This document shows positions 18,247-28,896 of a stretch of DNA of 64,000 bases, piece by piece. The position numbers and the translations under genes were made by a program. The stretch lies in the NCBI RefSeq assembly GCF_001713375.1, contig NZ_CP016449.1, positions 1-64,000 on the forward strand, in the 5' to 3' direction. Numbering within the stretch: position 1 is the first letter of the stretch; the number at the start of each line of letters is the position of its first letter. The notes beneath the pieces were generated by a model, which saw nothing but the letters and a program-made list of their open reading frames with translations, was not told the origin of the DNA and made no database searches. This DNA comes from Hydrogenophaga sp. RAC07. GTDB taxonomy: Bacteria > Pseudomonadota > Gammaproteobacteria > Burkholderiales > Burkholderiaceae_C.

Positions 18247-20387
18247 TGGCCGCCTCGGCCGTCATTGATGCCCTGTGGCCGGGCAAGCCTTATCCGCGGG
18301 GAGCGACCTGGGATGGCATGGGTGTCAATTTCGCGCTGTTCTCCGAGTCGGCCGAGCGGGTCGAGTTGTGCCTGTTCGACGCGAGCGGGCGCAACGAGAT
18401 TGCGCGTCTGGCCCTGCGCGAGCAGACCGACCAGGTTTTCCACGGCTACTTGCCCCAGGCGCGCCCAGGTCTGTTGTACGGCTACCGGGTTTACGGACCG
18501 TACCGTCCGCAAGACGGTCATCGCTTCAACGGAAACAAACTGCTGCTGGATCCGTACGCGCGCAACATCGTCGGCGCCATCCGCTGGCACGACGCGCTGT
18601 TCGGCTACCGGGTCGGCAGCCCACAAGCCGATCTGTCTTTCGACCGTCGCGACAGTGCCCCGTACCTGCCGCGCTGCAAGGTCATCGAATCGGCATTCAC
18701 CTGGGGCGACGACCGACCGCCCAACGTGCCCTGGCATGAAACGGTGATCTATGAACTCCATGTGGCCGGCTTCACACGCCTGCACCCCGATGTGCCACCC
18801 GCCCTTCGCGGCACCTACGCCGGTCTGGCCTGCGCACCCGTGATCGACCATTTCAAACGCCTGGGCGTGACCACCATCGAACTGATGCCGGTGCACTCCT
18901 TTCTGGACGACCGCCACCTGGTTGAAAAGGGCCTGCGCAACTATTGGGGCTACAACACCATCGGCTACTTCGCACCCGAGCACCGGTACAGTGCCAGCGG
19001 CAAGGTCAGCGAGTTCAAGACCATGGTCCGGACGATGCACGAAGCCGGCATCGAGGTCATTCTGGACGTGGTCTACAACCACACGGCCGAAGGCAACGAG
19101 CTCGGCCCCACGCTGGCTTTTCGCGGCATCGACAACGCGTCCTACTACCGCCTTGCTCACGACAGCCTGCGCCACTACCAGGACTTCACCGGCTGCGGCA
19201 ACACGCTGAACATGCAGCATCCGCGTGTGTTGCAGTTGTTGATGGACTCGCTGCGCTACTGGGTCACGGAGATGCATGTGGACGGCTTCCGCTTTGACCT
19301 GGCCTCGGCGCTCGCCCGCGAACTGCATGCGGTGGACCGGTTGAGTGCGTTCTTCGACATCCTGCGCCAGGACCCGGTGCTGTCGCGCGTCAAGCTGATT
19401 GCCGAGCCCTGGGACCTGGGCTCCGGTGGCTATCAAGTCGGCAACTTCCCCGTGGGCTGGGCCGAGTGGAACGACAAGTACCGCGACACCATGCGTGCGT
19501 ACTGGAAGGGCGAGGGCGGCGTGATCGGCGAGTTTGCCCAGCGCCTCACCGGATCGAGCGACCTCTACAACCGCAGCAGCCGCAAGCCCTATGCGAGCAT
19601 CAACTTCATCGCTGCGCACGATGGTTTCACCATCGCCGACGTTGTGAGCTACAACGACAAGCACAACGAAGCCAATGGTGAAGACAACCGCGACGGCCAC
19701 AGCCACAACCTGTCGTGGAACTGCGGCGTCGAGGGTCCCACCGACGATGTCGACGTGCGGGCCTTGCGGGCGCGCCAGCAGCGCAACTTCATCACCACGC
19801 TGCTGCTCTCGCAGGGCGTGCCCATGTTGCTGGCCGGCGACGAGATGGGGCGCACCCAGCGTGGCAACAACAACGCTTACTGCCAGGACAACGCCATCAG
19901 CTGGCTTGACTGGACCCCGAGCGACGACCAACGCTCCCTGCTGGCTTTCACCCAGCGGGTGATGGCGCTGCGTGCGGCGCACCCCGTGTTCCGCCGACGC
20001 GACTTTTTCCAGGGTCGCCCGCTGCATGGCAGCACGGTGCGCGACATCGTGTGGCTGCAGCCACACGGCACCGAGATGGGTGAGCAGGAGTGGGGGCAGG
20101 ACCACGCCCGGGCCCTGGCCGTTTTTCTGTCGGGCGACGGGCTCAACGAGGTCGATGGGCGTGGCCGCGCCGTGCGCGACGACAGCTTTGTGGTGATGTT
20201 CAACGCCGACTCGAACGAGGTTCGGTTTGTGCTGCCCCCGGGCCTGGTGGCGCCGACGGGCGAGTTGCTGATCGACACCTCGTTCGGCGCCGACCGACCC
20301 GATACGGCGTTCGACTCGGGCCAGCCGTACGTGCTGGCCGCCCGTTCGCTTGCGCTCGTGCGCTTCAAGAGAAATGCGGTGCCATGA
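18246..20387 (+). CDS. glgX: glycogen debranching enzyme (isoamylase type, GH13_11)
   Basis: GlgX hydrolyses alpha-1,6 branch bonds, giving linear maltodextrins. The 713-residue protein has a CBM48 domain (about 10-110, with [16 protein letters not shown]) and a GH13 barrel. Catalytic residues are Asp351 (FRFDLASAL), Glu387 (LIAEPWDLG) and Asp459 ([11 protein letters not shown]). The [16 protein letters not shown] stretch is typical of GlgX/TreX. The ATG shares its A with the preceding stop, and the gene overlaps treZ by four bases. Within the operon it provides the linear chains that TreY needs. TreX, the archaeal name for the same fold and function, fits equally well. Confidence 0.95.
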   Translation: MAASAVIDALWPGKPYPRGATWDGMGVNFALFSESAERVELCLFDASGRNEIARLALREQTDQVFHGYLPQARPGLLYGYRVYGPYRPQDGHRFNGNKLLLDPYARNIVGAIRWHDALFGYRVGSPQADLSFDRRDSAPYLPRCKVIESAFTWGDDRPPNVPWHETVIYELHVAGFTRLHPDVPPALRGTYAGLACAPVIDHFKRLGVTTIELMPVHSFLDDRHLVEKGLRNYWGYNTIGYFAPEHRYSASGKVSEFKTMVRTMHEAGIEVILDVVYNHTAEGNELGPTLAFRGIDNASYYRLAHDSLRHYQDFTGCGNTLNMQHPRVLQLLMDSLRYWVTEMHVDGFRFDLASALARELHAVDRLSAFFDILRQDPVLSRVKLIAEPWDLGSGGYQVGNFPVGWAEWNDKYRDTMRAYWKGEGGVIGEFAQRLTGSSDLYNRSSRKPYASINFIAAHDGFTIADVVSYNDKHNEANGEDNRDGHSHNLSWNCGVEGPTDDVDVRALRARQQRNFITTLLLSQGVPMLLAGDEMGRTQRGNNNAYCQDNAISWLDWTPSDDQRSLLAFTQRVMALRAAHPVFRRRDFFQGRPLHGSTVRDIVWLQPHGTEMGEQEWGQDHARALAVFLSGDGLNEVDGRGRAVRDDSFVVMFNADSNEVRFVLPPGLVAPTGELLIDTSFGADRPDTAFDSGQPYVLAARSLALVRFKRNAVP

Positions 20388-22219
20388 ACCGATTGCACAA
20401 CATGCCTTTCGGCGCGGAGCCGACGGGGCAGGGTGGCGCGCGGGTTCGCCTGTGGGCGCCGGCCGCCTCGCGTGTGGTGCTGGTTCGCAGCGGCGAAGGA
20501 CCGGACCTGGGCAGCTTCCCGATGCACGTGCAGGACGGCGGCTGGTTCGAACTTGAGCTGCCACGCACCCAGGTCCGCACCGACTACGCGTTCAGCATCG
20601 ACGGCGGCGTGGTCGTGCCCGATCCGGCCTCCCGCAGCAACCGCAACGGCGTGCATGGACCCAGCACCCTGGTCGACCCGAGCGCTTTCGCCTGGACCGA
20701 CGACGCGTGGCGGGGTCGGCCATGGCATGAAGCGGTGATCTACGAACTTCACCTGGGCTGCTTCACTCCCGAGGGGACGTTCGCGGCGGCGATCGAACGG
20801 CTGGACGCGTTGGTGGCGCTCGGCGTCACCGCCATCGAACTGATGCCGGTGGCCGAGTTTGCGGGCCGTCACGGCTGGGGCTACGACGGTGTGCTGCCGT
20901 TTGCCCCCAAAGCCGCCTACGGCACGCCGGACGACCTCAGGCGGCTGGTGTGTGCGGCCCACCAGCGGGGCCTGATGGTGCTGCTGGATGTGGTCTACAA
21001 CCACTTCGGCCCCGACGGCAACCACCTGAACGCTTATGCACCCGGTTTCTTCAATCCCGAGGTGGCCACGCCCTGGGGCGCCGCCATCAACCTCGACGGC
21101 CCAGGCAGCCGCGTGGTGCGCGACTTCTTCATCCACAACGCGCTCTACTGGATCGAGGAGTTCCACCTCGACGGTCTGCGCATCGACGCGGTGCACGCCA
21201 TGCACGACACCGGATCGCCGCACTTCATCGACGAACTCGTCGGTGCCGTGCGCGCTGGCCCCGGGCGTGAGCGGCATGTGCATCTGGTGCTGGAGAACGA
21301 CCTCAACGATGCATCGCGCCTCGGCCGGGACGCGGCCGGCGCGCCACGGCTGGCCGACGCGCAATGGAACGACGACGTGCACCACGCGGTGCATGTGATG
21401 GCCACCGGCGAGACCGACGGCTACTACATCGACTACGCGGGCGAGCCGGTGCGGCTCTTTGGCCGCGCCTTGGCCGAAGGTTTTGCGTTCCAGGGCGATC
21501 CGTCGCCCTACCGCGGCGGCGAGGTGCGCGGCACGCCTTCGGCGCACCTGTCACCGCTGGCTTTCGTCAACTCGCTGCAGACGCACGACCAGGTGGGCAA
21601 CCGCGCGTTCGGCGAGCGCATCGCCACGTTGGCGGCGCAGGCGGATCGCAGCGATGCGCTGCGCGCGATGCTGGCTTGCGTGCTGCTGGCGCCGTCGGTG
21701 CCGATGCTGTTCATGGGCGAGGAGTGGGCGGCCAGCACGCCGTTCCTGTACTTCTGTGACTACCAGGGTGAGCTTGCGCAGGCCGTGACGAACGGGCGGC
21801 GCGCGGAATTCGGCCGCTTCGCCCGCTTCAACGAACCGAGCGCCCGCGACGCCATTCCCGACCCGAACGCCGAGAGCACGTTTGCAAAGAGCAAACTCGA
21901 CTGGCAGGAGCGCGACCGAACGCCCCACGCCGACTGGCTCGCGCTTTACAGCGACCTGCTGCGGCGGCGGCATGTGCACCTCTCACCCTGGCTGGAGGGC
22001 TCGCGCAGCGGCGTCATGACGCTGGATGCATCCGGCACGCTGCGCATCACCTGGCCGCTGGCTTCGGGCCATCGCTGGCATCTGCTGGCGCAGCTGGCTT
22101 CGCATGCAAGCCCTGCAGGCATGGACATCGAACTGCCCGGCTCCGTCGTTTACCGCAGCCATCCGGTCGCTGCGCGACTGGCCCCCTGGTCCGTCCAGTT
22201 CGCGATCGAGGCGCCATGA
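20384..22219 (+). CDS. treZ: malto-oligosyltrehalose trehalohydrolase
   Basis: TreZ cleaves trehalose from maltooligosyl trehalose made by TreY. The 611-residue GH13_10 protein has an N-terminal beta domain ([14 protein letters not shown]) and a barrel with Asp268 (LRIDAVHAM), Glu304 (LVLENDLND) and Asp402 ([14 protein letters not shown]). [18 protein letters not shown] is a strong family match. I used the ATG at 20384, which overlaps the glgX stop in an ATGA junction; the frame stays open further upstream, but that part is antiparallel noise over glgX. It overlaps treY by four bases, so glgX, treZ and treY are translationally coupled. Confidence 0.95.
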   Translation: MNRLHNMPFGAEPTGQGGARVRLWAPAASRVVLVRSGEGPDLGSFPMHVQDGGWFELELPRTQVRTDYAFSIDGGVVVPDPASRSNRNGVHGPSTLVDPSAFAWTDDAWRGRPWHEAVIYELHLGCFTPEGTFAAAIERLDALVALGVTAIELMPVAEFAGRHGWGYDGVLPFAPKAAYGTPDDLRRLVCAAHQRGLMVLLDVVYNHFGPDGNHLNAYAPGFFNPEVATPWGAAINLDGPGSRVVRDFFIHNALYWIEEFHLDGLRIDAVHAMHDTGSPHFIDELVGAVRAGPGRERHVHLVLENDLNDASRLGRDAAGAPRLADAQWNDDVHHAVHVMATGETDGYYIDYAGEPVRLFGRALAEGFAFQGDPSPYRGGEVRGTPSAHLSPLAFVNSLQTHDQVGNRAFGERIATLAAQADRSDALRAMLACVLLAPSVPMLFMGEEWAASTPFLYFCDYQGELAQAVTNGRRAEFGRFARFNEPSARDAIPDPNAESTFAKSKLDWQERDRTPHADWLALYSDLLRRRHVHLSPWLEGSRSGVMTLDASGTLRITWPLASGHRWHLLAQLASHASPAGMDIELPGSVVYRSHPVAARLAPWSVQFAIEAP

Positions 22220-25173
22220 CAAACCCCACCCCGCGGCGAGAGGCGATCGTGCCGCACGCTACCTACCGCGTGCAGTTGCACAGCGGCTTTCGCTTCACCG
22301 ATGCGAAGGCGCTCGTGCCCTACCTGGCCGATCTCGGCATCAGCCACCTCTACATCTCGCCGCCGCTGCGGGCGCGGGCCGGCAGCCAGCACGGTTACGA
22401 CGTGGTCGACCACGGCATGCTGAACCCCGAACTGGGCACGCGCGCCGAATTCGACGAGCTGGTGGAGAGCCTTCACGCCCGAAGCATGGGCCTGCTGGTC
22501 GACATCGTGCCCAACCACATGGGGGTGTTGAGCGGAGACAACGCCTGGTGGCTCGACGTGCTGGAGAACGGCGCGGCGTCGGCGTATGCCGACCACTTCG
22601 ACATTGCGTGGCGCAATGCCGATCCGGTGTTGAGCGACAAAGTGCTGCTGCCGGTGCTGGGCGACCAGTACGGCGCGGAACTGGAGAAGGGCGACATTCG
22701 CCTGGCCTTCGATGCGGCGGCTGGTGCATTCACGGTGGCTTACCACGAACACCGTTTGCCGATCGACCCGAGTGGTTACGGAGCGCTGCTCAGGCTGGCG
22801 CAGCGCGCCTTGTTGCCGGGGGCGATGTCGGGCGTGCGGGTCAACCGGCTCTCCAGCCTGGCGACCTTGTTCGACCGGTTGCCCGGGCGCAACGAAACCG
22901 AGGCTTCGGCCCGCCAACGCCGCCAGCTGGACACCGTGCGACTGAAGGATGCGCTGGCGCAGCATGTGCGCGAGTTCCCCGCGCTGGTGGCGGCGATCGA
23001 TCAGGTGGTCGGCGTGATGAACGGCCGACCGGGCGACCGCAGCAGCTTCGACGCCCTCGACGCACTCATCGATGCCCAGGCGTACCGGCTGGCCCACTGG
23101 CGCATCGCGGCCGACGAGATCAACTACCGCCGCTTCTTCGACATCAACGAACTCGCCGCGCTGCGCATGGAGCGCCCCGAGGTCTTCGAGGCGACACACC
23201 GCCTGCTGCTGGAGCTGGCCGTCAGCGGCGCCATCGACGGCCTGCGGGTGGACCACCCCGACGGCATGGCCGACCCGGCGGGCTACTTCGAACGCCTGCA
23301 ACTGCGGTATGCCGAGATGGCGGGCCTGCCCGCACCGACCGGGCGGCGCGGAGATGGCGCTGCGGATCTGCCTCTGTACGTGGTGATCGAGAAGATCGTT
23401 GCTCCGCACGAAGCGGTACCCGACGACTGGGCGGTGCACGGCACCACCGGCTACCGCTTCGCCAACGTGATCAACGGACTGATGATCGACGGTGCCGCGA
23501 AGACCCGGCTGGACCGCGTGTGGCGTTCGTTCGTGGGCGAGGAGGCTGTGGACTTCGACACGCTGGCCTGGCAATGCCGCCACGTCGTGATGGAAGGAAC
23601 GCTGGCCGGCGAGCTCACGGTGCTCAGCGCGTCGTTGCTGCGCCTGGCCCGAGAAGACCGCCGCACGCGCGACTTCACGCTGAACTCGTTGCGGCAGGCA
23701 CTGGCCGAGGTGGTGGCGTCGTTCCCGGTTTACCGCACTTACATGCTGCACAAGCCGAGCGCACAGGACCGCAAGTTCGTCGACTGGGCGATTGGCCGCG
23801 CGCGCCGCCGCAGTCTCGCGGCGGCACCCGGCGTGTTCGACTTTTTGCGCCGTGTGCTGATCGGTCGCCCCCTGACCGGCGCTCCGGTCGGTCTGGGCGT
23901 TCGCTACCGGGAGTTTGCGCGCCGGCTCCAGCAGTACACGGCGCCGGTGGCGGCCAAGGGCATTGAAGACACGGCGTTGTACCGCCACCACCGGCTGGTG
24001 TCGGTGAACGATGTGGGGGGAGACCCCGACGCCTTCGGCATGTCGATCGATGCCTTCCATGCGGCCAGCCTGGACCGCTCGACGCGCTGGCCGGACACGA
24101 TGCTGGCGAGCTCGACCCACGACGCCAAGCGCTCGGAAGACGTGCGCATGCGCATCGACGTCATCAGCGAGATGCCTGCCGCGTGGCGCTTGACGGTGCG
24201 GCGCTGGAGCCGGTTGAACCGCAGCCACAAGCGCACCGTGGACGGTGAGCGCGCGCCGACGCGCAACGACGAGTACCTGCTGTACCAGTTGATCGTGGGC
24301 AGCCTGCCGGTGGGCGAGCTCGACGATGCCGGGCTTGCCCACTACGCCGGGCGGGTCGAGCAGGCGATGCTCAAGTCGGCCCGCGAGTCCAAGGCGGTGA
24401 CCAGCTGGATGAACCCCAACCTGGCCTACGAAGGCGCTTTGAGTTCCTTCGTGCACGCCTTGCTGGGGCGTCGTGAGCGCAACCTGTTTCTCGACGACGT
24501 GCAGGGCAACACGGCCGTCATCGGTTGGCACGGCGCGCTCAATGGTCTGACCATGGCGGTGGTCAAAACGCTGTCGCCGGGCGTGCCGGACTTCTACCAG
24601 GGGCACGAATCGATCCAGTTGTCGCTGGTCGACCCGGACAACCGGCGCCCCGTCGACTTCGCCCTACGGCGCGAGATGCTCACCGAGGCACGCTCCATCG
24701 CGGCCATGCCCGACCGGTCTGCAGCGCTGGGCGAACTGCTGGCCCATGCGGGCGATGGCCGGGCCAAGTTCTGGGTCACCTGGCAGGCGCTGCAGCTTCG
24801 GCGGGACCGTATCCACATGCTGAGGCACGCGACCTATGTGCCGCTGGAAGTGCGTGGCGAACGCAGCGCCAACGTGATCGCATTTGCACGCCGGCATGGG
24901 CGTTCGTGGGTGGTGGTGGTGGGCACGCGCCTGAGCGCCGCCTTCGGGCTGCCGGTGGGCACCGCACCGCTGGGTGACTGCTGGGGCGACACAGCGATCG
25001 TGTGGCCGGAAGGCGCCATGCCGGACTGCGCGGAACCGTTGCTCACCGACGCAGTGAGCGGCCAGCGCCACGGAACACACAGGGAGACGCTGCCGCTGGC
25101 CGAGGTGCTGCGAGAATTTCCAGTAGCGGTGCTCTTCAGCGCCGACGCTGGAAGCCATGACACCCCAACCTGA
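22216..25173 (+). CDS. treY: malto-oligosyltrehalose synthase
   Basis: TreY turns the reducing-end alpha-1,4 bond of a maltodextrin into an alpha,alpha-1,1 bond, giving maltooligosyl trehalose. The protein has 985 residues, at the long end of the usual 700-950. It begins with TYRVQLHSGFRFTDAK and has the family markers GSQHGYDVVDH, Asp346 (LRVDHPDGMADP), Glu392 (VVIEKIVAPHE) and Asp636 (STHDAKRSEDVR). ATGA overlap with treZ and a 17-base overlap with the next gene show tight coupling. Together with GlgX and TreZ it recycles glucan to trehalose. Confidence 0.96.
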   Translation: MTNPTPRREAIVPHATYRVQLHSGFRFTDAKALVPYLADLGISHLYISPPLRARAGSQHGYDVVDHGMLNPELGTRAEFDELVESLHARSMGLLVDIVPNHMGVLSGDNAWWLDVLENGAASAYADHFDIAWRNADPVLSDKVLLPVLGDQYGAELEKGDIRLAFDAAAGAFTVAYHEHRLPIDPSGYGALLRLAQRALLPGAMSGVRVNRLSSLATLFDRLPGRNETEASARQRRQLDTVRLKDALAQHVREFPALVAAIDQVVGVMNGRPGDRSSFDALDALIDAQAYRLAHWRIAADEINYRRFFDINELAALRMERPEVFEATHRLLLELAVSGAIDGLRVDHPDGMADPAGYFERLQLRYAEMAGLPAPTGRRGDGAADLPLYVVIEKIVAPHEAVPDDWAVHGTTGYRFANVINGLMIDGAAKTRLDRVWRSFVGEEAVDFDTLAWQCRHVVMEGTLAGELTVLSASLLRLAREDRRTRDFTLNSLRQALAEVVASFPVYRTYMLHKPSAQDRKFVDWAIGRARRRSLAAAPGVFDFLRRVLIGRPLTGAPVGLGVRYREFARRLQQYTAPVAAKGIEDTALYRHHRLVSVNDVGGDPDAFGMSIDAFHAASLDRSTRWPDTMLASSTHDAKRSEDVRMRIDVISEMPAAWRLTVRRWSRLNRSHKRTVDGERAPTRNDEYLLYQLIVGSLPVGELDDAGLAHYAGRVEQAMLKSARESKAVTSWMNPNLAYEGALSSFVHALLGRRERNLFLDDVQGNTAVIGWHGALNGLTMAVVKTLSPGVPDFYQGHESIQLSLVDPDNRRPVDFALRREMLTEARSIAAMPDRSAALGELLAHAGDGRAKFWVTWQALQLRRDRIHMLRHATYVPLEVRGERSANVIAFARRHGRSWVVVVGTRLSAAFGLPVGTAPLGDCWGDTAIVWPEGAMPDCAEPLLTDAVSGQRHGTHRETLPLAEVLREFPVAVLFSADAGSHDTPT

Positions 25174-26335
25174 CGCGACCGACCTGCCGCTGATCGAAGC
25201 CTGCACCGAAGCCGCGCTGAAACTGCTGCAGGCCAACCTGACGCCTCAGGGCATCCTTGCGGCCAGCTTGACGGAAGCGGCCGAGGCGCGCCGCTACACC
25301 CGCATCTTCGGGCGCGACGCGGCCATCTGCGTGATGGCCATGTGTGGCAGCGGTGTCGAATCCCTCGAGGTGGGGGCGGTGGCCAGCCTCGATGCGCTGG
25401 TGGCGCAGCAGGCGCTCAATGGCCAGATTCCCAAGTACGTCGACCCGCAGGGGCAAGACGCGGACTTCTGGTACCTCGGCTGTATCGATGCGACCTTGTG
25501 GTGGCTGATTGCGGTGGACCACGTGCGCCGCGCGGGTCGGGTGAGCCCGGATCGCTGGCAAGCCGGCGTCGATCGTGCCATCGCCTGGCTGCTGGCGCAG
25601 GAGCACCAGCGCTTCAGGCTGCTGCAGCAGAACGAGGCCAGTGACTGGGCCGACATCATGCCGAGGTCGGGCTACGTGCTCTACACCAATGCGCTGTGGT
25701 TCGAGGTCAAACGGCGCTACGGTCTGGCGGACATCGAGGCCACGCACCACCACTTCAACCACCTCTTCGACCCGTTCCAGCGCGACCTGCCCGAGTACCA
25801 CCGGGCGCGGTTGTTGCGCCACTATGCACGCCGCGGCCGGCGCGACACCGGCCTGTACCTCAGCTTTGTCAACCTGGCGGTGGCCGGCCACGAAGGAGAT
25901 GTGTTCGGCAACCTCATGGCCGTGTTGAACGGTCTTGCCGACACCGCCAAAAGCCACCGGATTGTTCAGACCATTGACCGGGCGCACGCCGCCGAGCCCT
26001 ACCCGGTGCGGGTCGTTCTGCACCCGCTGTCACGCCAGCACGAACTCTGGCGGCCCTACATGGCGCGGCACCAGCAGAACAGCGTGCACCAGTACCACAA
26101 CGGCGGCATCTGGCCCTTTGTGGGGGGCTACTGGGTGATGGCGCTGGCACGGGTCGGCATGCACGAGCAGGCGAGATCGGCACTGGTGCGGCTCGCCCAC
26201 ACGAACGCGCTGGACAACTGGCGCTTCACCGAGTGGTTTCACGGCCGCACGCTCAAGCCCATGGGCATGGCCGGGCAGAGCTGGAACGCGGCCACCTTTC
26301 TGCTCGCCCGCCGCGCTGTCGAGGACCCGGGCTGA
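25157..26335 (+). CDS. GH100/debranching-like (alpha/alpha)6 glycoside hydrolase
   Basis: The 392-residue protein looks like a six-hairpin glycosidase. Features are YTRIFGRDAAIC near 47-58, EASDWADIMPRSGYVLYTN (Asp163 a candidate acid), QYHNGGIWPFVGGYW, and FTEWFHGRTLKPMGMAGQSW (Glu359 a candidate base). These match the layout of neutral invertases (GH100) and of the amylo-1,6-glucosidase part of debranching enzymes. The gene overlaps the treY end by 17 bases and closes the operon. In context it may trim glucan ends or hydrolyse a sugar derived from the pathway; sucrose hydrolysis is an alternative. The substrate cannot be read from sequence. Confidence 0.75.
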   Translation: MTPQPDATDLPLIEACTEAALKLLQANLTPQGILAASLTEAAEARRYTRIFGRDAAICVMAMCGSGVESLEVGAVASLDALVAQQALNGQIPKYVDPQGQDADFWYLGCIDATLWWLIAVDHVRRAGRVSPDRWQAGVDRAIAWLLAQEHQRFRLLQQNEASDWADIMPRSGYVLYTNALWFEVKRRYGLADIEATHHHFNHLFDPFQRDLPEYHRARLLRHYARRGRRDTGLYLSFVNLAVAGHEGDVFGNLMAVLNGLADTAKSHRIVQTIDRAHAAEPYPVRVVLHPLSRQHELWRPYMARHQQNSVHQYHNGGIWPFVGGYWVMALARVGMHEQARSALVRLAHTNALDNWRFTEWFHGRTLKPMGMAGQSWNAATFLLARRAVEDPG

Positions 26336-26376
26336 TCAGCCAGCGCTGGTGCGCCAGCCGCGCAGACAGCTTCGGC

Positions 26377-27720
26377 TCACACTGGTGCTGCCGGTGACGG
26401 CAAGGCAGATGCGGCACCGCCTTGCACCACCAGATCGTGCAAGCTCATGCCGCCCAGTGACGTGGCCGCCGCCTCCAGCAACTGCGTGACCAGCCGGTCC
26501 ACGGCGGCCGATGTCGGTACGGCCGAGGGCGACAGAAATCCATCTTCGTCGGCGGCACGAACGGCCTGCAGCACATCAACCAGCAGGATGCGGGCCGGGT
26601 CGCGTGCCGGCAGGTAGAGGCACGGGTCGTCGGCTGTGGCGACCACCATGGCCTTGCGCTCCAGTTCGTCGAGCACCACCATGAGCACATGACTCGGAAC
26701 CTTCAGGTGTTCGGTGAATGCCTGCTGCGAAGGGGCGGTCTCACCTTGAATGAAGCGCATCGCGACCAGTTCCATGATCGACAGCGCCAGCAGCTCGCGC
26801 ATGCGGTTGCTCAGGCGCGGCTCGCCGCCGCGCAGGTACAGGTATTCCGGGTGCTGCACATAGAAGGCCACGCTGGCGCCGAACAGCAGCACCAGCCAGC
26901 TCAGGTACAGCCAGATCATGAAGAGGATCAGGATCGCAAAGCTGGCGTAGATGGCCGCGTAGTTGTTCGAGCCGGCAATGAAGACCGCAAATGCCCAGCC
27001 CGCTGTTTGCCAGGCGATGCCACCCACGGCGCCACCCACCAGGGCTGGCCACAGCCGCACGCGCGTGTTGGGCATGAACAGGTAGATGAAGGTGAAGGCC
27101 CCGGAGATCAGCAGATACGGCACCAGCCGGCTGAGCGTCTGCAGCGCCTGGCTCATCACGTCCACCGCCATGAGGCCCTGCACCAGTTCGATGCTCATCA
27201 CGGTGGCGGTGGCGCCCAGCGCGGCGAACACCAGGATCGGGCCGACCATCAGCACGGTGAGGTAACGCGTGAACCTTTCGCCCAGTGAGCGTGTGCGTGG
27301 CGCGTGCCAGATGTAGTTGAGCGACTCCTCGATTTTCTGGATGAGCGAGATCGACGTGTACAGCAGAAGCGCCAGCCCGACTGCGCCGAGCACGCCCACG
27401 TTCATGTTCTCGATGAAGCCCGTGATGCGCAGCGCGACATCGGCCCCTTTCTCTCCCAGGGGCTCAAGCAGGTTCAGCAACATCGGCTGAATCTGGTTCG
27501 TGACGCCGAACGCCTTGAGCACCGAGAAGCTCAGCGCCAGCAGCGGCACGATGGACAACAGCGTGGTGTAGACCAGGCCCATGGCGCGCAGCGTGAGCTG
27601 CCCGAAAGCCAGGTCCCGGCCCAGGATCAGCACGGTGCGCGCCAGTCGCACCAGGCCGGTCGTGCGGGCGGGTGCCCACACCAGCGTCTCGACACGGTCC
27701 TTCAGTGAGGTCAGGGGCAT
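26377..27720 (-). CDS. YihY/BrkB family membrane protein with winged-helix-like C-terminus
   Basis: The 447-residue protein starts with the YihY/virulence factor BrkB domain of about six membrane helices; GLVYTTLLSIVPLLALSFSV, SLIQKIEESLNYIWHA and SNNYAAIYASFAILILFMIWL are family hallmarks. The family was once misnamed ribonuclease BN; its true role (possibly transport or envelope function) is unsettled. The C-terminal 140 residues are soluble, with FTEHLKVPSHVLMVVLDEL like a winged helix, as in longer betaproteobacterial members. It converges with the glucan operon with 41 bases between stops. Confidence 0.88.
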   Translation of the reverse strand: MPLTSLKDRVETLVWAPARTTGLVRLARTVLILGRDLAFGQLTLRAMGLVYTTLLSIVPLLALSFSVLKAFGVTNQIQPMLLNLLEPLGEKGADVALRITGFIENMNVGVLGAVGLALLLYTSISLIQKIEESLNYIWHAPRTRSLGERFTRYLTVLMVGPILVFAALGATATVMSIELVQGLMAVDVMSQALQTLSRLVPYLLISGAFTFIYLFMPNTRVRLWPALVGGAVGGIAWQTAGWAFAVFIAGSNNYAAIYASFAILILFMIWLYLSWLVLLFGASVAFYVQHPEYLYLRGGEPRLSNRMRELLALSIMELVAMRFIQGETAPSQQAFTEHLKVPSHVLMVVLDELERKAMVVATADDPCLYLPARDPARILLVDVLQAVRAADEDGFLSPSAVPTSAAVDRLVTQLLEAAATSLGGMSLHDLVVQGGAASALPSPAAPV

Positions 27721-28071
27721 ATGCGTTGTTTCGTGGGGTCGGTGACGGCCTCAAACCGTACCACGCCATTCAAGATGTTTGCATCACCTCACGAGGGAGG
27801 TCGACCACGCAAAGTTCCACATGGGCCGTTCATGCCCGGCAGAGCGGCATCTGCGGAACCCGACGGCGTGCATGGCGGTCCCATTTGCATCTGCCGCCGT
27901 GATCCACCGCACAACACGGGTTGCGCCTCAAATGTCGACCCACCCATGAAGGCCGACTTGCCCTGGAAAACGCCGTGGCCACCCACGACGGAGATCGTCG
28001 AGCCGCGACTTGTGTGGCAGGGATGGGCGTCGTGCGCGATCGGCGAACTTCTCCGGGAAGTTCGTTCTCGG
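27721..28071. other. intergenic, no gene recognised
   Basis: About 350 bases between two reverse-strand genes. Short frames have no recognisable sequence. The promoter of the YihY gene must lie here. At its right end sits a hairpin just after the slipin stop (28044-28064). Confidence 0.5.
28044..28064 (-). terminator. hairpin just downstream of the slipin gene
   Basis: CGAACTTC and GAAGTTCG are perfect 8-base arms around a five-base loop, starting 8 bases after the slipin stop. No run of T follows on the reverse strand, so this is either a 3'-end stabilising hairpin or a factor-assisted terminator rather than a classical intrinsic one. Confidence 0.4.
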
Positions 28072-28896
28072 TCATGCCGTGCGTGGAGGTGCGCCGCCGC
28101 TCGTTGTGTCGACCTCAGTGCCGCGTGGTGTCGGCACCGGTCCCCTGCCTTGCAGGGAACCGAGCAGATCCAGTGGCAGCGGCAACACGACCGTCGAGGC
28201 GCGATCGCCGGCCACCTGGGTCATGGTCTGCAAGTAACGCAACTGCATGGCCTCGGGTTGTTGGGCCAACATTCGGGCCGCCTCCAGCAACGCTGCCGAG
28301 GCCTGCTTTTCGCCTTCGGCGTGGATCACCTTGGCGCGCCGCTCGCGTTCGGCTTCGGCCTGGCGCGCAATGGCCCGCACCATCGACTCATTCAGATCGA
28401 TGTGCTTGATCTCGACATTGGTGACTTTGATGCCCCAGGCATCGGTCTGCGCGTCGAGGATCTGCTGCACATCGATGTTCAGACGCTCGCGCTCGGCCAG
28501 CATCTCGTCCAGTTCGTGCTTGCCAAGCACGACCCGCAACGTCGTCTGGGCGAGCTGGCTGGTCGCCATCAGGTAGTTCTCCACTTGAATGATCGCCTTC
28601 TGCGGATCGACGACGCGAAAGAACACCACGGCGTTGACCTTCACCGAGACGTTGTCTCGTGAAATCACGTCTTGTGGCTCGACGTCCATGGTCACCACCC
28701 GCAGGTCCACGCGCACCATCTGCTGGATACCCGGGATCACCAGGACAAGCCCTGGACCTTTGACTTTCCAGAAGCGGCCCAGTTGAAACACGACGCCGCG
28801 CTGGTACTCGCGCAAGATGCGAAGAGAGCTGACCGCAAGAAAAACCAACAGCGGCAAAAGCACGCCACCGAGTCCCCAATTGAAGTCGAAGATCAT
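28072..28896 (-). CDS. slipin/stomatin-like SPFH (band 7) membrane protein
   Basis: The 274-residue protein has one N-terminal membrane hairpin (about 7-26), then the SPFH domain with [21 protein letters not shown], and a helical coiled-coil region [20 protein letters not shown] typical of slipins. SPFH proteins form oligomeric scaffolds in membrane microdomains. It is downstream of the NfeD-type protease and overlaps its stop by four bases; this gene pair is widely conserved, and the NfeD-family partner cleaves the stomatin homologue in archaea. The proline-rich tail after residue 245 is variable. Confidence 0.92.
   Translation of the reverse strand: MIFDFNWGLGGVLLPLLVFLAVSSLRILREYQRGVVFQLGRFWKVKGPGLVLVIPGIQQMVRVDLRVVTMDVEPQDVISRDNVSVKVNAVVFFRVVDPQKAIIQVENYLMATSQLAQTTLRVVLGKHELDEMLAERERLNIDVQQILDAQTDAWGIKVTNVEIKHIDLNESMVRAIARQAEAERERRAKVIHAEGEKQASAALLEAARMLAQQPEAMQLRYLQTMTQVAGDRASTVVLPLPLDLLGSLQGRGPVPTPRGTEVDTTSGGAPPRTA

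Noticed and set aside
18048..20564. 838-codon reverse frame opposite glgX
   Set aside because: Antisense shadow with no motif.
22150..24606. 818-codon reverse frame opposite treY
   Set aside because: Antisense shadow with no motif.
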